Below are positions 1-8,170 of a stretch of 29,507 nt of DNA, piece by piece. The stretch comes from Alphaproteobacteria bacterium (GTDB lineage Bacteria > Myxococcota_A > UBA796 > GCA-2862545), in contig JACKEO010000034.1 of assembly GCA_020632955.1 (NCBI GenBank), positions 1-29,507 on the forward strand, given 5' to 3'. Numbering within the stretch: the first letter of the stretch is position 1; each line of letters opens with the position of its first letter. Both the position numbers and the translations under genes were made by a program. The notes beneath the pieces were generated by a model. That model worked only from the letters and a program-made list of their open reading frames with translations. It did no database searches and was not told the DNA's origin.

Positions 1-116
1 AGGTGGGCTTCCCCAGCGACAACCACCACGTCACGCTGCCGCTGCCGCTGTTCGGCTTCGCCGGCGCGAGCGCCTTCGCCCAGCGCCTGCTCGACCAGAA
101 GCTCTTCATCGTCTGA
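1..116 (+). CDS. C-terminal fragment of an unidentified protein
   Basis: An open frame enters from the left edge (codons in phase with base 3) and stops at TGA 114-116, giving about 37 residues that end in QRLLDQKLFIV. GC and third-position use match the neighbouring genes, so it is very probably the end of a real gene that lies outside the window. Too little is visible to name a family. The next gene starts about 47 bases later in the same direction. Confidence 0.5.
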   Translation, partial: VGFPSDNHHVTLPLPLFGFAGASAFAQRLLDQKLFIV

Positions 117-163
117 GGGCGATCTCGCCCCGGCCACCTCGCGGCGTTACTGAACGGGTGTTC

Positions 164-787
164 ATGGCGGACACCATGCTTCAGCTCGGGCTGTTCGACG
201 GCGGCGCTCCGGAGGTGGCACGCAGCCTCTCCGAGGCCACGCGCCTCGGTCTGTCCCACGGCGCGTGGGTCGACGTGCTGCCCGGCTGGCTCCACGGCCA
301 CCGCGCCCTCTTCGACCAGCTCACCGTGGGCGTACGCTGGCGACACGAGCGACGGGAGATGTACGGACGCGAGGTCGCCGTCCCACGTCTGGTGGCGCGA
401 CTCCCCGACGACGGCGCCGTGCCCCCGGTCGTCCGCGACGCCGGCGAGCTCCTCAGCCGCCACTACCGCCGTCCCCTGCGGTCCTTCTCGCTGGCGCGCT
501 ACCGCGACGGTCGCGACTCGGTGGCCTGGCACGGGGATCGCATGGGCGCCGAGCGGCACGACACCGTGGTCGCCATCGTCTCGCTCGGCAGCGGCCGACG
601 CTTCCTGCTGCGTCCCCGAGGAGGTGCCACGGCCCACCGCCTGGCGCTCGGTGAGGGCGATCTGCTCGTGATGGGCGGCACCTGCCAGCACACCTGGGAG
701 CACGCGGTACCCAAGGTCGCGCAGGCCGGCGCCCGCATCAGCCTGATGTTCCGGCCCACCACGGGCGAGGCGGGTCGCGGAAGCTGA
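164..787 (+). CDS. alkB: AlkB-family 2-oxoglutarate/Fe(II) dioxygenase
   Basis: This predicted 207-residue protein carries the AlkB fold signature. The iron ligands are H123 and D125 in WHGDRMG and H180 in WEHAVPK, and R191 and R197 in the ARISLMFR segment match the 2-oxoglutarate-binding and family arginines. Spacing and the WxHxVPK motif resemble the ALKBH2/3 type. Known members remove 1-methyladenine and 3-methylcytosine from nucleic acid by oxidative demethylation, and the same role is inferred here. A GTG at 158 and an ATG at 176 are also in frame. ATG 164 was chosen because it is the first ATG, though no strong ribosome binding site is seen. The gene stands alone; the pseudokinase gene follows 78 bases downstream. 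Confidence 0.88.
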   Translation: MADTMLQLGLFDGGAPEVARSLSEATRLGLSHGAWVDVLPGWLHGHRALFDQLTVGVRWRHERREMYGREVAVPRLVARLPDDGAVPPVVRDAGELLSRHYRRPLRSFSLARYRDGRDSVAWHGDRMGAERHDTVVAIVSLGSGRRFLLRPRGGATAHRLALGEGDLLVMGGTCQHTWEHAVPKVAQAGARISLMFRPTTGEAGRGS

Positions 788-865
788 CCGACGCTGGACA
801 CCCCCAGCGCTCCCCCTGGATGATACAACCGCACGGTCTGGGGCACGTGAGCGGGGAAGAAGGCG

Positions 866-2821
866 ATGTCGCGGTTCGGCGAGTGGACGCCCACGTCCGA
901 GCAGCCGGTCACCTCGTGGGCTTCGGGAGAGCAGTGGATCTGCACCCGGGCGTCCGACGAGGCGCGCGCGGTGGTCACGGTGCTCGCCTACCCGAGCCCC
1001 ACGAACGCCTCGCGCCTGCAGCACGAGCTCGACACCCTCGCGGCCCTGCGGAAGGAGGGCGCGGGCGTGCCCGAGCCCCTGGGCAGCGTCGGGTCGCTCC
1101 CGGACGGGCGGCCCTTCGCCGCCGTGCGCGACGTCGACGGGGTCCACCTCGACGCCTACACCGAGGACCTCCGGCTCGGCCCCGACCAGGTGCTCGCCAT
1201 CGGCGCGAAGGTCGCACGCACGTTGGCCCTCGCCCACGCGCGCGATCTCTTCCATCGCGACGTGCGCCCGGCGAACATCGTGCTGGAGGTGGCCACCGGC
1301 GAGGTGGTGCTCGTGGGCTGGGGCCAGGCCAGCGATCGGTGCCTTCCCGGCCGCCACGCCGTCGACGCCGAGGCCCGCGGTCCCTCGCCCCGGTACGCAC
1401 CGCCGGAGGCCATCCCCGACCCGGTGCCCACCGACCCCGATCGCTGGGACACCTACGCCTTCGCCGTCACCCTCACCGAGCTCGCCCGCGGCCAGGTGCT
1501 GGAGCAGGCCCCCCCCGAGCACCAGGGGGTCGATCACCAGGAGGCCTTCCTCGAGTGGTGGTCGATCTGGAAGCGCTACAACCGGGTGAGGCTCCCCACC
1601 GACCTGGGGCGGAAGCTCCCCGCCCTCGCCGATCTGGTGCGCGACGCCACGGGGGACGCACCCGCCCGGCCCGCGGCCACGTGCGCACGCTTCGCCTCGC
1701 TGCTGGAGCGCATCGCCGAGAGCCGCGGCGCCACGCCCCTGCCCGTGCCCTCCGCCCACGGCGTGGCCGCGCCGCCCGCCGCACGAGGTGGCGCGCTGCC
1801 CACGGGCCGGCTCGCCCTCCTCGGCGCCGTGCTCGGGCTCGCCGGGGCCGTGCTGCTCGCCGGCGTGCTCGGGTCGGGTGCCCTGCAGGCGGCGCCAGCC
1901 CCCATCCCGCCGAGCCCCACGCCCGTCGCGGTCCGTCCGCCCCCGCCTCCCGCACCGGAGCCGGAGCCGGAGCCGGAGCCCGAGGTCGCGCTCGCCACCA
2001 CCGAGGTCGGTTCGGTCGGCGAGGAGCCGGTGGTCGCGGAACCCGAGCCGCAGCCCGAGCCGGAACCGGAGCCCGAGCCGGAACCGGAGCCCGAGCCCGA
2101 GCCGGAGCCTGTGACGCCGCCCGCGCGCACGCCCGCACCGCGCCCCGAACCGGCGCGTGTGATCACGCCACGCCCCGAGCCCAGGCCAGCGCCCACGCCG
2201 GACCCCGAGCCCGAGCCCGAGGTCACGGCGAAGCCCGAGCCGACGCCGAAGCCCGCGCCGGCCCCCAAGCCCGCGCCCGCCCCCAAGCCCGCGCCGGCCC
2301 CCGAGCCCAAGGCCGAGCCCGCTCCGAAGGCCGCCCCGGTCACCTTGTCCACGCTCGTGCAGGCCGACCCGGCCGACATGGCGCGCAGCGCCGCCACCGA
2401 TCGCGCGTACGCACGAGACGTGGTGGAGACGCTCGCCACCACCGAGGACGTCACCGCGGTCCGCCTCACGCGCACCCTCTTCGACGGCCTCCAGGGCCTC
2501 TTCGGCACGGGCGACGCCGACGCCGCGGCCTTCGTCGCCGATCTCCAGGCGGAGGACGCCCTCGACGAGTTCGTGAGCCTGCCCTCACGCCACCAGGTCG
2601 GCGGCGACCTCGGCCCCGAGCTGGGCACGGCGGTGGCGATGGCCGCCGCGGCGAAGTCCGAGTCCCTCGACGGGTCGCCTGCCTCGTGCACCGAGATGTC
2701 CCACTACCTCGACTTCGTCCGCAACCAGCACGCCGCCGGAGGGTACCCGAGCTGGTACCTGCGTGCCTGCGCCGCCTGCACCGATCATCCCGGGGTCCAG
2801 ATCCAGTGCCCACGTCGCTGA
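866..2821 (+). CDS. Membrane-anchored Hanks-type pseudokinase with Pro/Glu-rich stalk
   Basis: This 651-residue protein has a protein-kinase fold at residues 1-295, a transmembrane helix at about 316-338, a Pro/Glu/Ala-rich stalk of roughly 150 residues at about 341-490, and a C-terminal domain of about 160 residues with several cysteines near the end. The catalytic loop HRDVRPANI (H130, D132, N137) is intact. The VAIK lysine is a threonine (T38), and the DFG motif reads G151-W152-G153, so two of the three key catalytic residues are missing. The APE motif is PPE. It is therefore probably a pseudokinase acting as a cytoplasmic sensor or scaffold with an exported C-terminal domain. GGGAAGAAGG lies just before ATG 866. 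Its end overlaps the next lipoprotein gene by 16 bases, which suggests a shared function. Confidence 0.85.
   Translation: MSRFGEWTPTSEQPVTSWASGEQWICTRASDEARAVVTVLAYPSPTNASRLQHELDTLAALRKEGAGVPEPLGSVGSLPDGRPFAAVRDVDGVHLDAYTEDLRLGPDQVLAIGAKVARTLALAHARDLFHRDVRPANIVLEVATGEVVLVGWGQASDRCLPGRHAVDAEARGPSPRYAPPEAIPDPVPTDPDRWDTYAFAVTLTELARGQVLEQAPPEHQGVDHQEAFLEWWSIWKRYNRVRLPTDLGRKLPALADLVRDATGDAPARPAATCARFASLLERIAESRGATPLPVPSAHGVAAPPAARGGALPTGRLALLGAVLGLAGAVLLAGVLGSGALQAAPAPIPPSPTPVAVRPPPPPAPEPEPEPEPEVALATTEVGSVGEEPVVAEPEPQPEPEPEPEPEPEPEPEPEPVTPPARTPAPRPEPARVITPRPEPRPAPTPDPEPEPEVTAKPEPTPKPAPAPKPAPAPKPAPAPEPKAEPAPKAAPVTLSTLVQADPADMARSAATDRAYARDVVETLATTEDVTAVRLTRTLFDGLQGLFGTGDADAAAFVADLQAEDALDEFVSLPSRHQVGGDLGPELGTAVAMAAAAKSESLDGSPASCTEMSHYLDFVRNQHAAGGYPSWYLRACAACTDHPGVQIQCPRR
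1955..2335 (+). repeat. Pro/Glu- and Pro/Lys-rich low-complexity stalk coding repeat
   Basis: This is a run of short PE, PEPE and later APKP units inside the pseudokinase gene, encoded by repeated gagccg/gagccc hexamers. Such segments are typically extended and rigid, and here the run follows the membrane helix directly, so it probably spans part of the periplasm or cell wall. The repetitive DNA is a likely site of length variation. Confidence 0.7.
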
Positions 2822-3717
2822 CCACCCCACCCGGGCGCCGCCTGTGCGTCACGCTCCTCGCGCTCACCCTCCTCGGGCCAGGCTGCGGTCGGAAGAAGCC
2901 CCCCACGGCCTCCGCCAAGCCACCCGCGGCGCGTGAGGCCAAGGACAACCGGGACACCACGATGGTGCGCGTGCTGCCCCGCAGCGGGCCGGTGTGTCGC
3001 TACCAGGACGTGGTCGTGTCGACGGCGCGGCCCGAGGGCATGGCCACGTCGCTGGCGCTGCCCACGGGCGTGAAGGTCACGCCGCGCGTGGAGTTCGGCT
3101 GCACCGCCACCGTGGCCCTCTACCCGGCCGACGGCGACGTCATCGAGCTGCCCATCGGGTCGGGCGGCGCCCCGGAGCCCATCCCCCTCCGCGGCCGTCA
3201 GGTCGTCGATCGCACCCTCACGCTCACGCAGCGGGCGTCCGGCACCAGCTGGTCGGTCGAGGTGGTGCAGGAGGACCTCGACTCCATCGGGCTCTACGAC
3301 AACACCCTCGAGGACTTCGCCTTCGAACCGGTGCGCCTCATCGCCGTGAGGCTGCGCAAGCGCTCGGCCTCACGCACGGTGCCGTACGACACGCGCATCC
3401 TCTCGGAAGATCCCGAGGTCGACCGCCACGACTGCAAGCCCAGCCTGCTCGTCGTGCCCTTCCCACCCGACGCGGGCCCGTCCCCTGCCCCCTCCGGCCT
3501 GCCGGCCGATCCCGCGGGCTACCTGCCCGCCTTCCTCGAGGTGTGCAGCCTGGAGCACGAGGGCGCCGTGGCGCTCGCCGTGCGCGACGCCGGGTGGGAT
3601 CGGCTGGGCCTGCGCATCTCGGCGCAGGCCTTCGGCGTGGGTCCCATCGACGTGGTGCTGCCGCTCGGCGACGAGAGCTTCCTCGTCGCCGACATCATCG
3701 TGGACGTGCCCGAGTAG
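2806..3717 (+). CDS. Lipoprotein of unknown function, overlapping the pseudokinase gene
   Basis: Translation from GTG 2806 gives 303 residues beginning with a twin-Arg charged n-region, the hydrophobic stretch LCVTLLALTLLGPG and Cys27. This looks like a lipoprotein signal, although the residues before the Cys (GPG) are a weak lipobox. The open frame extends far upstream, but only as a shadow of the kinase gene; GTG 2806 is the only start that keeps the signal peptide, while ATG 2962 would delete it. The mature part has paired cysteines and a Pro/Ser-rich segment near residues 215-235. No family is recognised. The 16-base overlap with the pseudokinase gene suggests translational coupling and perhaps physical partnership of the lipoprotein with the exported kinase domain. 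Confidence 0.75.
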   Translation: MPTSLTTPPGRRLCVTLLALTLLGPGCGRKKPPTASAKPPAAREAKDNRDTTMVRVLPRSGPVCRYQDVVVSTARPEGMATSLALPTGVKVTPRVEFGCTATVALYPADGDVIELPIGSGGAPEPIPLRGRQVVDRTLTLTQRASGTSWSVEVVQEDLDSIGLYDNTLEDFAFEPVRLIAVRLRKRSASRTVPYDTRILSEDPEVDRHDCKPSLLVVPFPPDAGPSPAPSGLPADPAGYLPAFLEVCSLEHEGAVALAVRDAGWDRLGLRISAQAFGVGPIDVVLPLGDESFLVADIIVDVPE

Positions 3718-3726
3718 CGGACGCGC

Positions 3727-3990
3727 TCAGCGCACCTCGTCGAGGGACGCCAGCGACTCGGCCTGGAAGGACTCGCGGTAGCGGAGCATCGGCGGGTGCC
3801 CCTGGGGCGCGATCTCGAAGATCGGGCGCAGGGCGGGCTTGTGGATGGCCCCGTCCACACGCACCGCCTGGTCGAAGTCCACCAGCGTGGTCTCCTGGTA
3901 GATCGCGTCGTCCGGGTCCAGCTGCTCCTGCGCCACCGCCGGCAAGGCGAGCACCAGCGCCGTCCCGAGGATCACCTGTCGCGTCGTCAT
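3727..3990 (-). CDS. Small exported protein of unknown function
   Basis: This 87-residue protein starts at ATG 3990, preceded by a strong AGGGAGG site with good spacing. The open frame runs further upstream, but the extra N-terminal part lacks a signal and a ribosome binding site. Residues 1-20 form a clean Sec signal (hydrophobic core GTALVLALPAVA, cleavage before QEQ). The mature part contains YQETTLVDFDQAVRVDG and ends in a charged segment. From memory the layout resembles short exported proteins found near gliding-motility genes in myxobacteria, but I cannot confirm this and give no name. It is convergent with the lipoprotein gene (9-base gap) and divergent from the MopE-like gene. Confidence 0.7.
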   Translation of the reverse strand: MTTRQVILGTALVLALPAVAQEQLDPDDAIYQETTLVDFDQAVRVDGAIHKPALRPIFEIAPQGHPPMLRYRESFQAESLASLDEVR

Positions 3991-4165
3991 GGGACCTCCC
4001 TGTTTCATGGCCCACACGGACCATGACATGCAGGCGGCGGCCCGCCGTCGAGGGAGCGTCAACACCGTCGGGACGCGGGCGCGTGGGCGGAAGCTCGGCC
4101 TCGATGGTCGGATCCGCCTGAAGCAGCCGGGGATGGGACCGACCTGTCGCGGACGGAGTCCCGCC

Positions 4166-7156
4166 ATGCGCACGCTCATGCCGCTGGTCCTCACGGCCTG
4201 CCTCGTCCCCGACGCGATGGTCGACGCCTACCTCGATCGCGACGGCGACGGCGCCCGGACGGTCGCTGCGGGCGGCACCGACTGCGACGACGCCGACCCG
4301 GGGATCCACCCCGGCGCCCTGGAGGTCTGCGGCAACGGCGTCGACGACGACTGCGACGGCGTGGTCGACGACCGCGGTGTGGGCGCCATCACCTTCTACG
4401 AGGACGGAGACGACGATGGCTGGGGCGACGCGAACGCCCCGGTGGTGGTGTGTGCACGCCGCGCCGGCCTCGCCCCGGAGCCCGGGGACTGCGACGACGA
4501 CGACCGCACCATCCACCCCGGCGCCGACGAGGACTGCGCCAACGGCGTCGACGACGACTGCGACGGCACCATCGACCGCGACGGCGCCCCGGCTGCCTGG
4601 TTCCCCGACACCGATGGCGACGGGTACGGCAACGGCGACGCCCAGAAGGTGAGCTCCTGCACGGAGCTGCCCGGCTACAGCCGCTCGCCCACCGACTGCG
4701 ACGACACCGACCCCGCCACCTTCCCGGGCGCGATGGAGGTGCCCTACGACGGGCGCGACAACGCCTGCGACGGCGTGGCCGAGGAGTTCGATCTCGACGG
4801 CGACGGCTTCCTGGTCGACCCGCGGTACGCCGTGCCCGGCATCCTCGACGCGAGCTGGGTGCCTCCCACGGGCGCCGCGCTCGACTGCGACGACCGCCGC
4901 AGCGACATCCACCCCGGCGCACGCGACGAGCCGTACGACGGCGAGGACCGCGACTGCGACGGCGGCGACGACTACGACGCCGACCGGGACGGCCACAGGG
5001 CCATCGGCTACGGCGGCGACGACTGCGACGATCTCGATCCCGACCGCCACCCCGGTCGCCCCGAGATCCACTACGACGACGTCGACGACGACTGCGATCC
5101 CCGCAACGACAACGACGCCGATCTCGACGGACGCCCCGGGATGCTCGCGGGCGGCACGGACTGCGACGACCACGACCCGAACAACTGGTCCCGCTGCGCC
5201 ACCTGCGCCGACAAGGACGGCGACAACGCCTTCCGCGGCTGCGATGCCTACGTCACGCTCACCGAGGACTGCGACGACGGCAACGCCGACGTGTGGTTCG
5301 CGTGCCACACCTGCGCCGACCACGACCAGGACGGGCGCTACGACGGCTGCGACGCCTACGTGGTGCACGACGAGGACTGCGACGATGGCGATCCCGACGT
5401 GTGGGCGCGGTGCGACACCTGCAGCGACGCCGACGGCGATGGCCTCCGCGACGGCTGCGACGCCTACCTCACGGCACCACGGGACTGCGACGACGCCCTG
5501 GCCAACGCGTGGGTCTCGTGCGGCACCTGCGCCGACCTCGACCACGACGGCTGGGGCGCGGGCACCTGCGACGCCCCGCCCGACTGCGACGACACCGACC
5601 CCGACGTCTCCTCGCTGTGCGCGACCTGTGTCGACGCGGACGGCGACGGCTCGCGCACCGGCTGCGACCGCCACGTCCTCACCCCCTACGACTGCGACGA
5701 CACCGACCCCGAGGTCGGCGGCCACGTCTTCGAGATCCTCGACGACGGCCTCGACCAGGACTGCAACGGCCGCGACCTCACCGTCTCCGACCGCGACGGC
5801 ATCTTCGTGTCCCCCACCGGCGAGGACACCCCCGTCTGCGGGTCCCAGGCCTCCCCGTGCGCCACCCCGGCCTACGCGGAGCCGAAGGCGTACGCGGAGG
5901 GGAAGGTGCTGTTCCTGGCGACGGGCAGCTATGCCGGGTTCGGGACGCGGGTGAGCGTGTTTGGTGGCCGCACGGAGCCTACCTGGACCACTATGGTTCA
6001 CACATCTCATCTGCGCACATCGTCTGACTCCTCTGTCCTCGAACTCAACGGACCCATGCTGCAAGTCGCAGGATTGCGCATCGAAAAATCCTCGAACGAA
6101 AGCCAGGCAATCGTAGTTTCGGGACGAGTCGCGAGCCTGTCCATTACCGACTCTCGCATCAGCGACATTGGCACTCACGACCGCTGTGTACTCCTGTCGT
6201 CGCAGGCAGGAAGGCTGCGCCTAGAACGAGTCGAAATGGACGGTTGCGCGAGCTCGTCCAAGTCTACAGGCGTGCTATGGTCCTCCGACCCCGAGGCTTC
6301 CAGCTTCACGGCCAGAGACGTCGTCGCATCGGTGGGTGATTCGTCGAGCTGTCGAGTCTTCGATCTCAGCGGCGCGAGAGCCGACGTTTCGCACTCTCGA
6401 CTCTCAAGTTCTTCCTCCGAGCTGTGCATAGGTCTCCTAGCTGACGTCACCAATTCGATCGAGTTGGCGTCTACGGAGATCGAAGTGGGAACTTCCGCGC
6501 TGGTTGAGCGAGCAACGGGCCTAGAAATCCGCTCGCCACTGGCATCGTTGGCCTCCACCATCGTGCACGCGGAGGGCGCATTCGACGCAAGAGGAGTCGT
6601 GCTGATATCGCCCAGCCCATCGACATGGACGTTCGGATCAGTGGCTATTGGCGCCAGCGCAACTGGAACGGCGACAGCACTCTCGACGACAGGCGATGGA
6701 ACCTTTGTCGGGCGATTCGTCTCGCTAGGAACTCGCTACGCCGCTGACAGTGCCGCCATTGTGACACCCAGCGGCGTTCACGCTGACATCTTTGCATCCG
6801 TGCTGAGCAGCGACGGAAACGTCGCCGCTTTGCAGGGACCCTTCTCCTTCAGAAGCTCACTGTTCCACGGGACCTGTCTGGTCTCGGAAACCATGGTCGG
6901 TGGTCCCTGCCGAGCGACGAACGTCGAGCAGCTCAACGGATGTGCCGACACGGCATGCGAGAGCGCGACGGGCAACATCGAATCAGGGAACCCCTTCCGT
7001 GAGGGAACAAGCTCATGGCTCGAGCTCGCCTCCACCTCGCTTGCCATTGACGCACTTCCCGTGGTCGAGGGGGCGTTGGCCCCACTCGAAGATGCAGCAT
7101 CCATGCCCCGGCCGAAAGGAGCAGGATGGGATCTAGGCGCACTGGAGCGGCAGTAG
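4166..7156 (+). CDS. MopE-like lipoprotein: Asp/Cys metal-binding repeats plus beta-helix-like domain
   Basis: Translation from ATG 4166 gives 996 residues. The signal ends in a perfect lipobox (LTAC) within the first 12 residues, and GGAG lies 8 bases upstream. Residues about 25-540 carry some 17 DCDD/DCDG-type motifs (for example DCDDADPGIHPGA followed by GNGVDDDCDG), the pattern of the MopE putative metal-binding motif family; Ca2+ or copper binding is inferred. Residues about 541-996 start with FVSPTGEDTPVCGSQASPC and end with WDLGALER, as is usual for right-handed parallel beta-helix surface proteins. The 3' half (from about 5985) has markedly lower GC and uses codons such as ATA and CTA that are rare elsewhere in the window, so it may be a separately acquired or recombined domain. 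Confidence 0.85.
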   Translation: MRTLMPLVLTACLVPDAMVDAYLDRDGDGARTVAAGGTDCDDADPGIHPGALEVCGNGVDDDCDGVVDDRGVGAITFYEDGDDDGWGDANAPVVVCARRAGLAPEPGDCDDDDRTIHPGADEDCANGVDDDCDGTIDRDGAPAAWFPDTDGDGYGNGDAQKVSSCTELPGYSRSPTDCDDTDPATFPGAMEVPYDGRDNACDGVAEEFDLDGDGFLVDPRYAVPGILDASWVPPTGAALDCDDRRSDIHPGARDEPYDGEDRDCDGGDDYDADRDGHRAIGYGGDDCDDLDPDRHPGRPEIHYDDVDDDCDPRNDNDADLDGRPGMLAGGTDCDDHDPNNWSRCATCADKDGDNAFRGCDAYVTLTEDCDDGNADVWFACHTCADHDQDGRYDGCDAYVVHDEDCDDGDPDVWARCDTCSDADGDGLRDGCDAYLTAPRDCDDALANAWVSCGTCADLDHDGWGAGTCDAPPDCDDTDPDVSSLCATCVDADGDGSRTGCDRHVLTPYDCDDTDPEVGGHVFEILDDGLDQDCNGRDLTVSDRDGIFVSPTGEDTPVCGSQASPCATPAYAEPKAYAEGKVLFLATGSYAGFGTRVSVFGGRTEPTWTTMVHTSHLRTSSDSSVLELNGPMLQVAGLRIEKSSNESQAIVVSGRVASLSITDSRISDIGTHDRCVLLSSQAGRLRLERVEMDGCASSSKSTGVLWSSDPEASSFTARDVVASVGDSSSCRVFDLSGARADVSHSRLSSSSSELCIGLLADVTNSIELASTEIEVGTSALVERATGLEIRSPLASLASTIVHAEGAFDARGVVLISPSPSTWTFGSVAIGASATGTATALSTTGDGTFVGRFVSLGTRYAADSAAIVTPSGVHADIFASVLSSDGNVAALQGPFSFRSSLFHGTCLVSETMVGGPCRATNVEQLNGCADTACESATGNIESGNPFREGTSSWLELASTSLAIDALPVVEGALAPLEDAASMPRPKGAGWDLGALERQ
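5195..5720 (+). repeat. Five tandem Cys-rich 33-36 residue repeats in the MopE-like protein
   Basis: The unit is CxTCxDxDxDG...GCDxY.....DCDD......W..C. Copies begin at 5195, 5303, 5411, 5519 and 5618, so the first three steps are exactly 108 bases (36 residues) and the fourth is 99 bases. Each unit has a CxxC pair plus two further cysteines, unlike the simpler DCDD motifs in the first half of the protein. The regular period points to recent tandem duplication and to a stack of disulfide- or metal-stabilised modules. Confidence 0.8.
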
Positions 7157-7163
7157 CCGCGAC

Positions 7164-7892
7164 CTACTCCTCCATCCCCGCATACCGCCGAAAGATCCCC
7201 GCCTGCCCGAACCCCAGCCGCCGCTCCGACGCCAGGTACTCCCCCACCCTGTCCAGCTCCCGCACCGCCTCCACCAGCTCGAGCACACGCGGCGTCCGCT
7301 CCACCACCCGCGCCGTCGTCCTCGGGAAGGCATGGCGCAGGCCCTCGACGGTCTGGAACAGACCCAGGTCCGGGTAGCTCGGTCGCGCTCCGAGGAGCCA
7401 CGGTCCGCCGGAGGCCTCGACGACGCGCTCGAAGTAGGCGAGCCAGATCGGGATGCGCTCGCGAGCGAAGAGGCGGCCGGCACGGAGCGCGGCCTCCTGC
7501 TGCTCCTCGAAGTGGAGGCTCACCGCGATGGGGTGGTGGGTCTGGTGCACCTCGTCGACCACGTCCGCCACGCTCAGCATCAACTGGAGCGCCAGCGCAC
7601 GACCGTCCGGGCCGGGAGGCGCCAGGTCATGGCGCTCCGAGAGCCAGGCGCAGATGGACGGCATCTGCGCGAGGACCAGCGCCCCGTGCTGGAGGTACGG
7701 TGGCGCGAACGCGGGAACGCCGCCGAGCGCGCCCCTGCGGGCCTCGACCACGGCCGCGACGCCCCCAGCATCCGAGGGGGCGAGCCGCGCCACGTCGACG
7801 TACGGCAGCCCGAGATGCTCCAGCACGAGCCGGACGTACTCCCCACGCCCGGGCAGCGAGGGCCAGTAGTACAGGCGCAGCACGTCGGACAT
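7164..7892 (-). CDS. Glutathione S-transferase family protein
   Basis: This 242-residue protein starts at ATG 7892 with GGGAG upstream; the open frame continues further upstream, but only as a low-complexity Arg-rich shadow. The N-terminal thioredoxin-like domain begins LRLYYWPSLPGRGEYVRLVL, the pattern of alpha/mu/pi/sigma-type GSTs in which an early Tyr activates glutathione. The cis-Pro (GGVPAF) and glutathione-binding (AQMPSICAWL) segments follow at about residues 58-80, and an all-helical C-terminal domain follows to the end. The role is conjugation of glutathione to electrophiles or a related thiol-transfer reaction; the substrate is unknown. It is convergent with the MopE-like gene (7-base gap) and divergent from the small lipoprotein gene at 8171. 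Confidence 0.87.
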   Translation of the reverse strand: MSDVLRLYYWPSLPGRGEYVRLVLEHLGLPYVDVARLAPSDAGGVAAVVEARRGALGGVPAFAPPYLQHGALVLAQMPSICAWLSERHDLAPPGPDGRALALQLMLSVADVVDEVHQTHHPIAVSLHFEEQQEAALRAGRLFARERIPIWLAYFERVVEASGGPWLLGARPSYPDLGLFQTVEGLRHAFPRTTARVVERTPRVLELVEAVRELDRVGEYLASERRLGFGQAGIFRRYAGMEE

Positions 7893-8170
7893 CGTCGCTC
7901 CCGGGCCTTGGTGGCAGGTGATCCGTCGACGACCAGATGTCCAGCGTCCCCGACGCGCGCCGCCTCTCGCGAGGCTCCACGATCCCGGACCAGCACGCCG
8001 ATCCGGCGCGTCCGCACGAGTTTCGGCGCGTACGGCGGTTCGCCGCCCGCATCCTCCCCTTCTGGAGCACCTCGCGAGGTGGGTCCGGGACGGCTCCGTG
8101 ACAGGGCGCGACGATCCTCGACACGCCCGGGGCCACCGGGTACCGGACCGGGAGGACAAGGGGAGGCTCC

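Noticed and set aside
820..2805. Long + frame overlapping the kinase gene and reading into the lipoprotein gene
   Set aside because: It is Arg/Ala/Pro-rich low-complexity sequence typical of a shifted frame in very GC-rich DNA. Only the part from GTG 2806 has protein-like content.
5870..5990. Possible frameshift or gene fusion error at the composition change in the MopE-like gene
   Set aside because: The frame continues without a stop, and both sides form a sensible protein ending in a typical beta-helix terminus, so no sequencing error is needed to explain it.
3695..6178. 827-codon - frame opposite the MopE-like repeats
   Set aside because: It is a Val/Ala-rich shadow of the DCDD repeats, with no ribosome binding site or domain. 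The real - gene at its end is the small exported protein starting at 3990.
7893..8170. Possible extra gene in the 278-base divergent spacer
   Set aside because: Frames crossing it are Arg-rich shadows without a ribosome binding site. Only the start regions of the two flanking genes are convincing.
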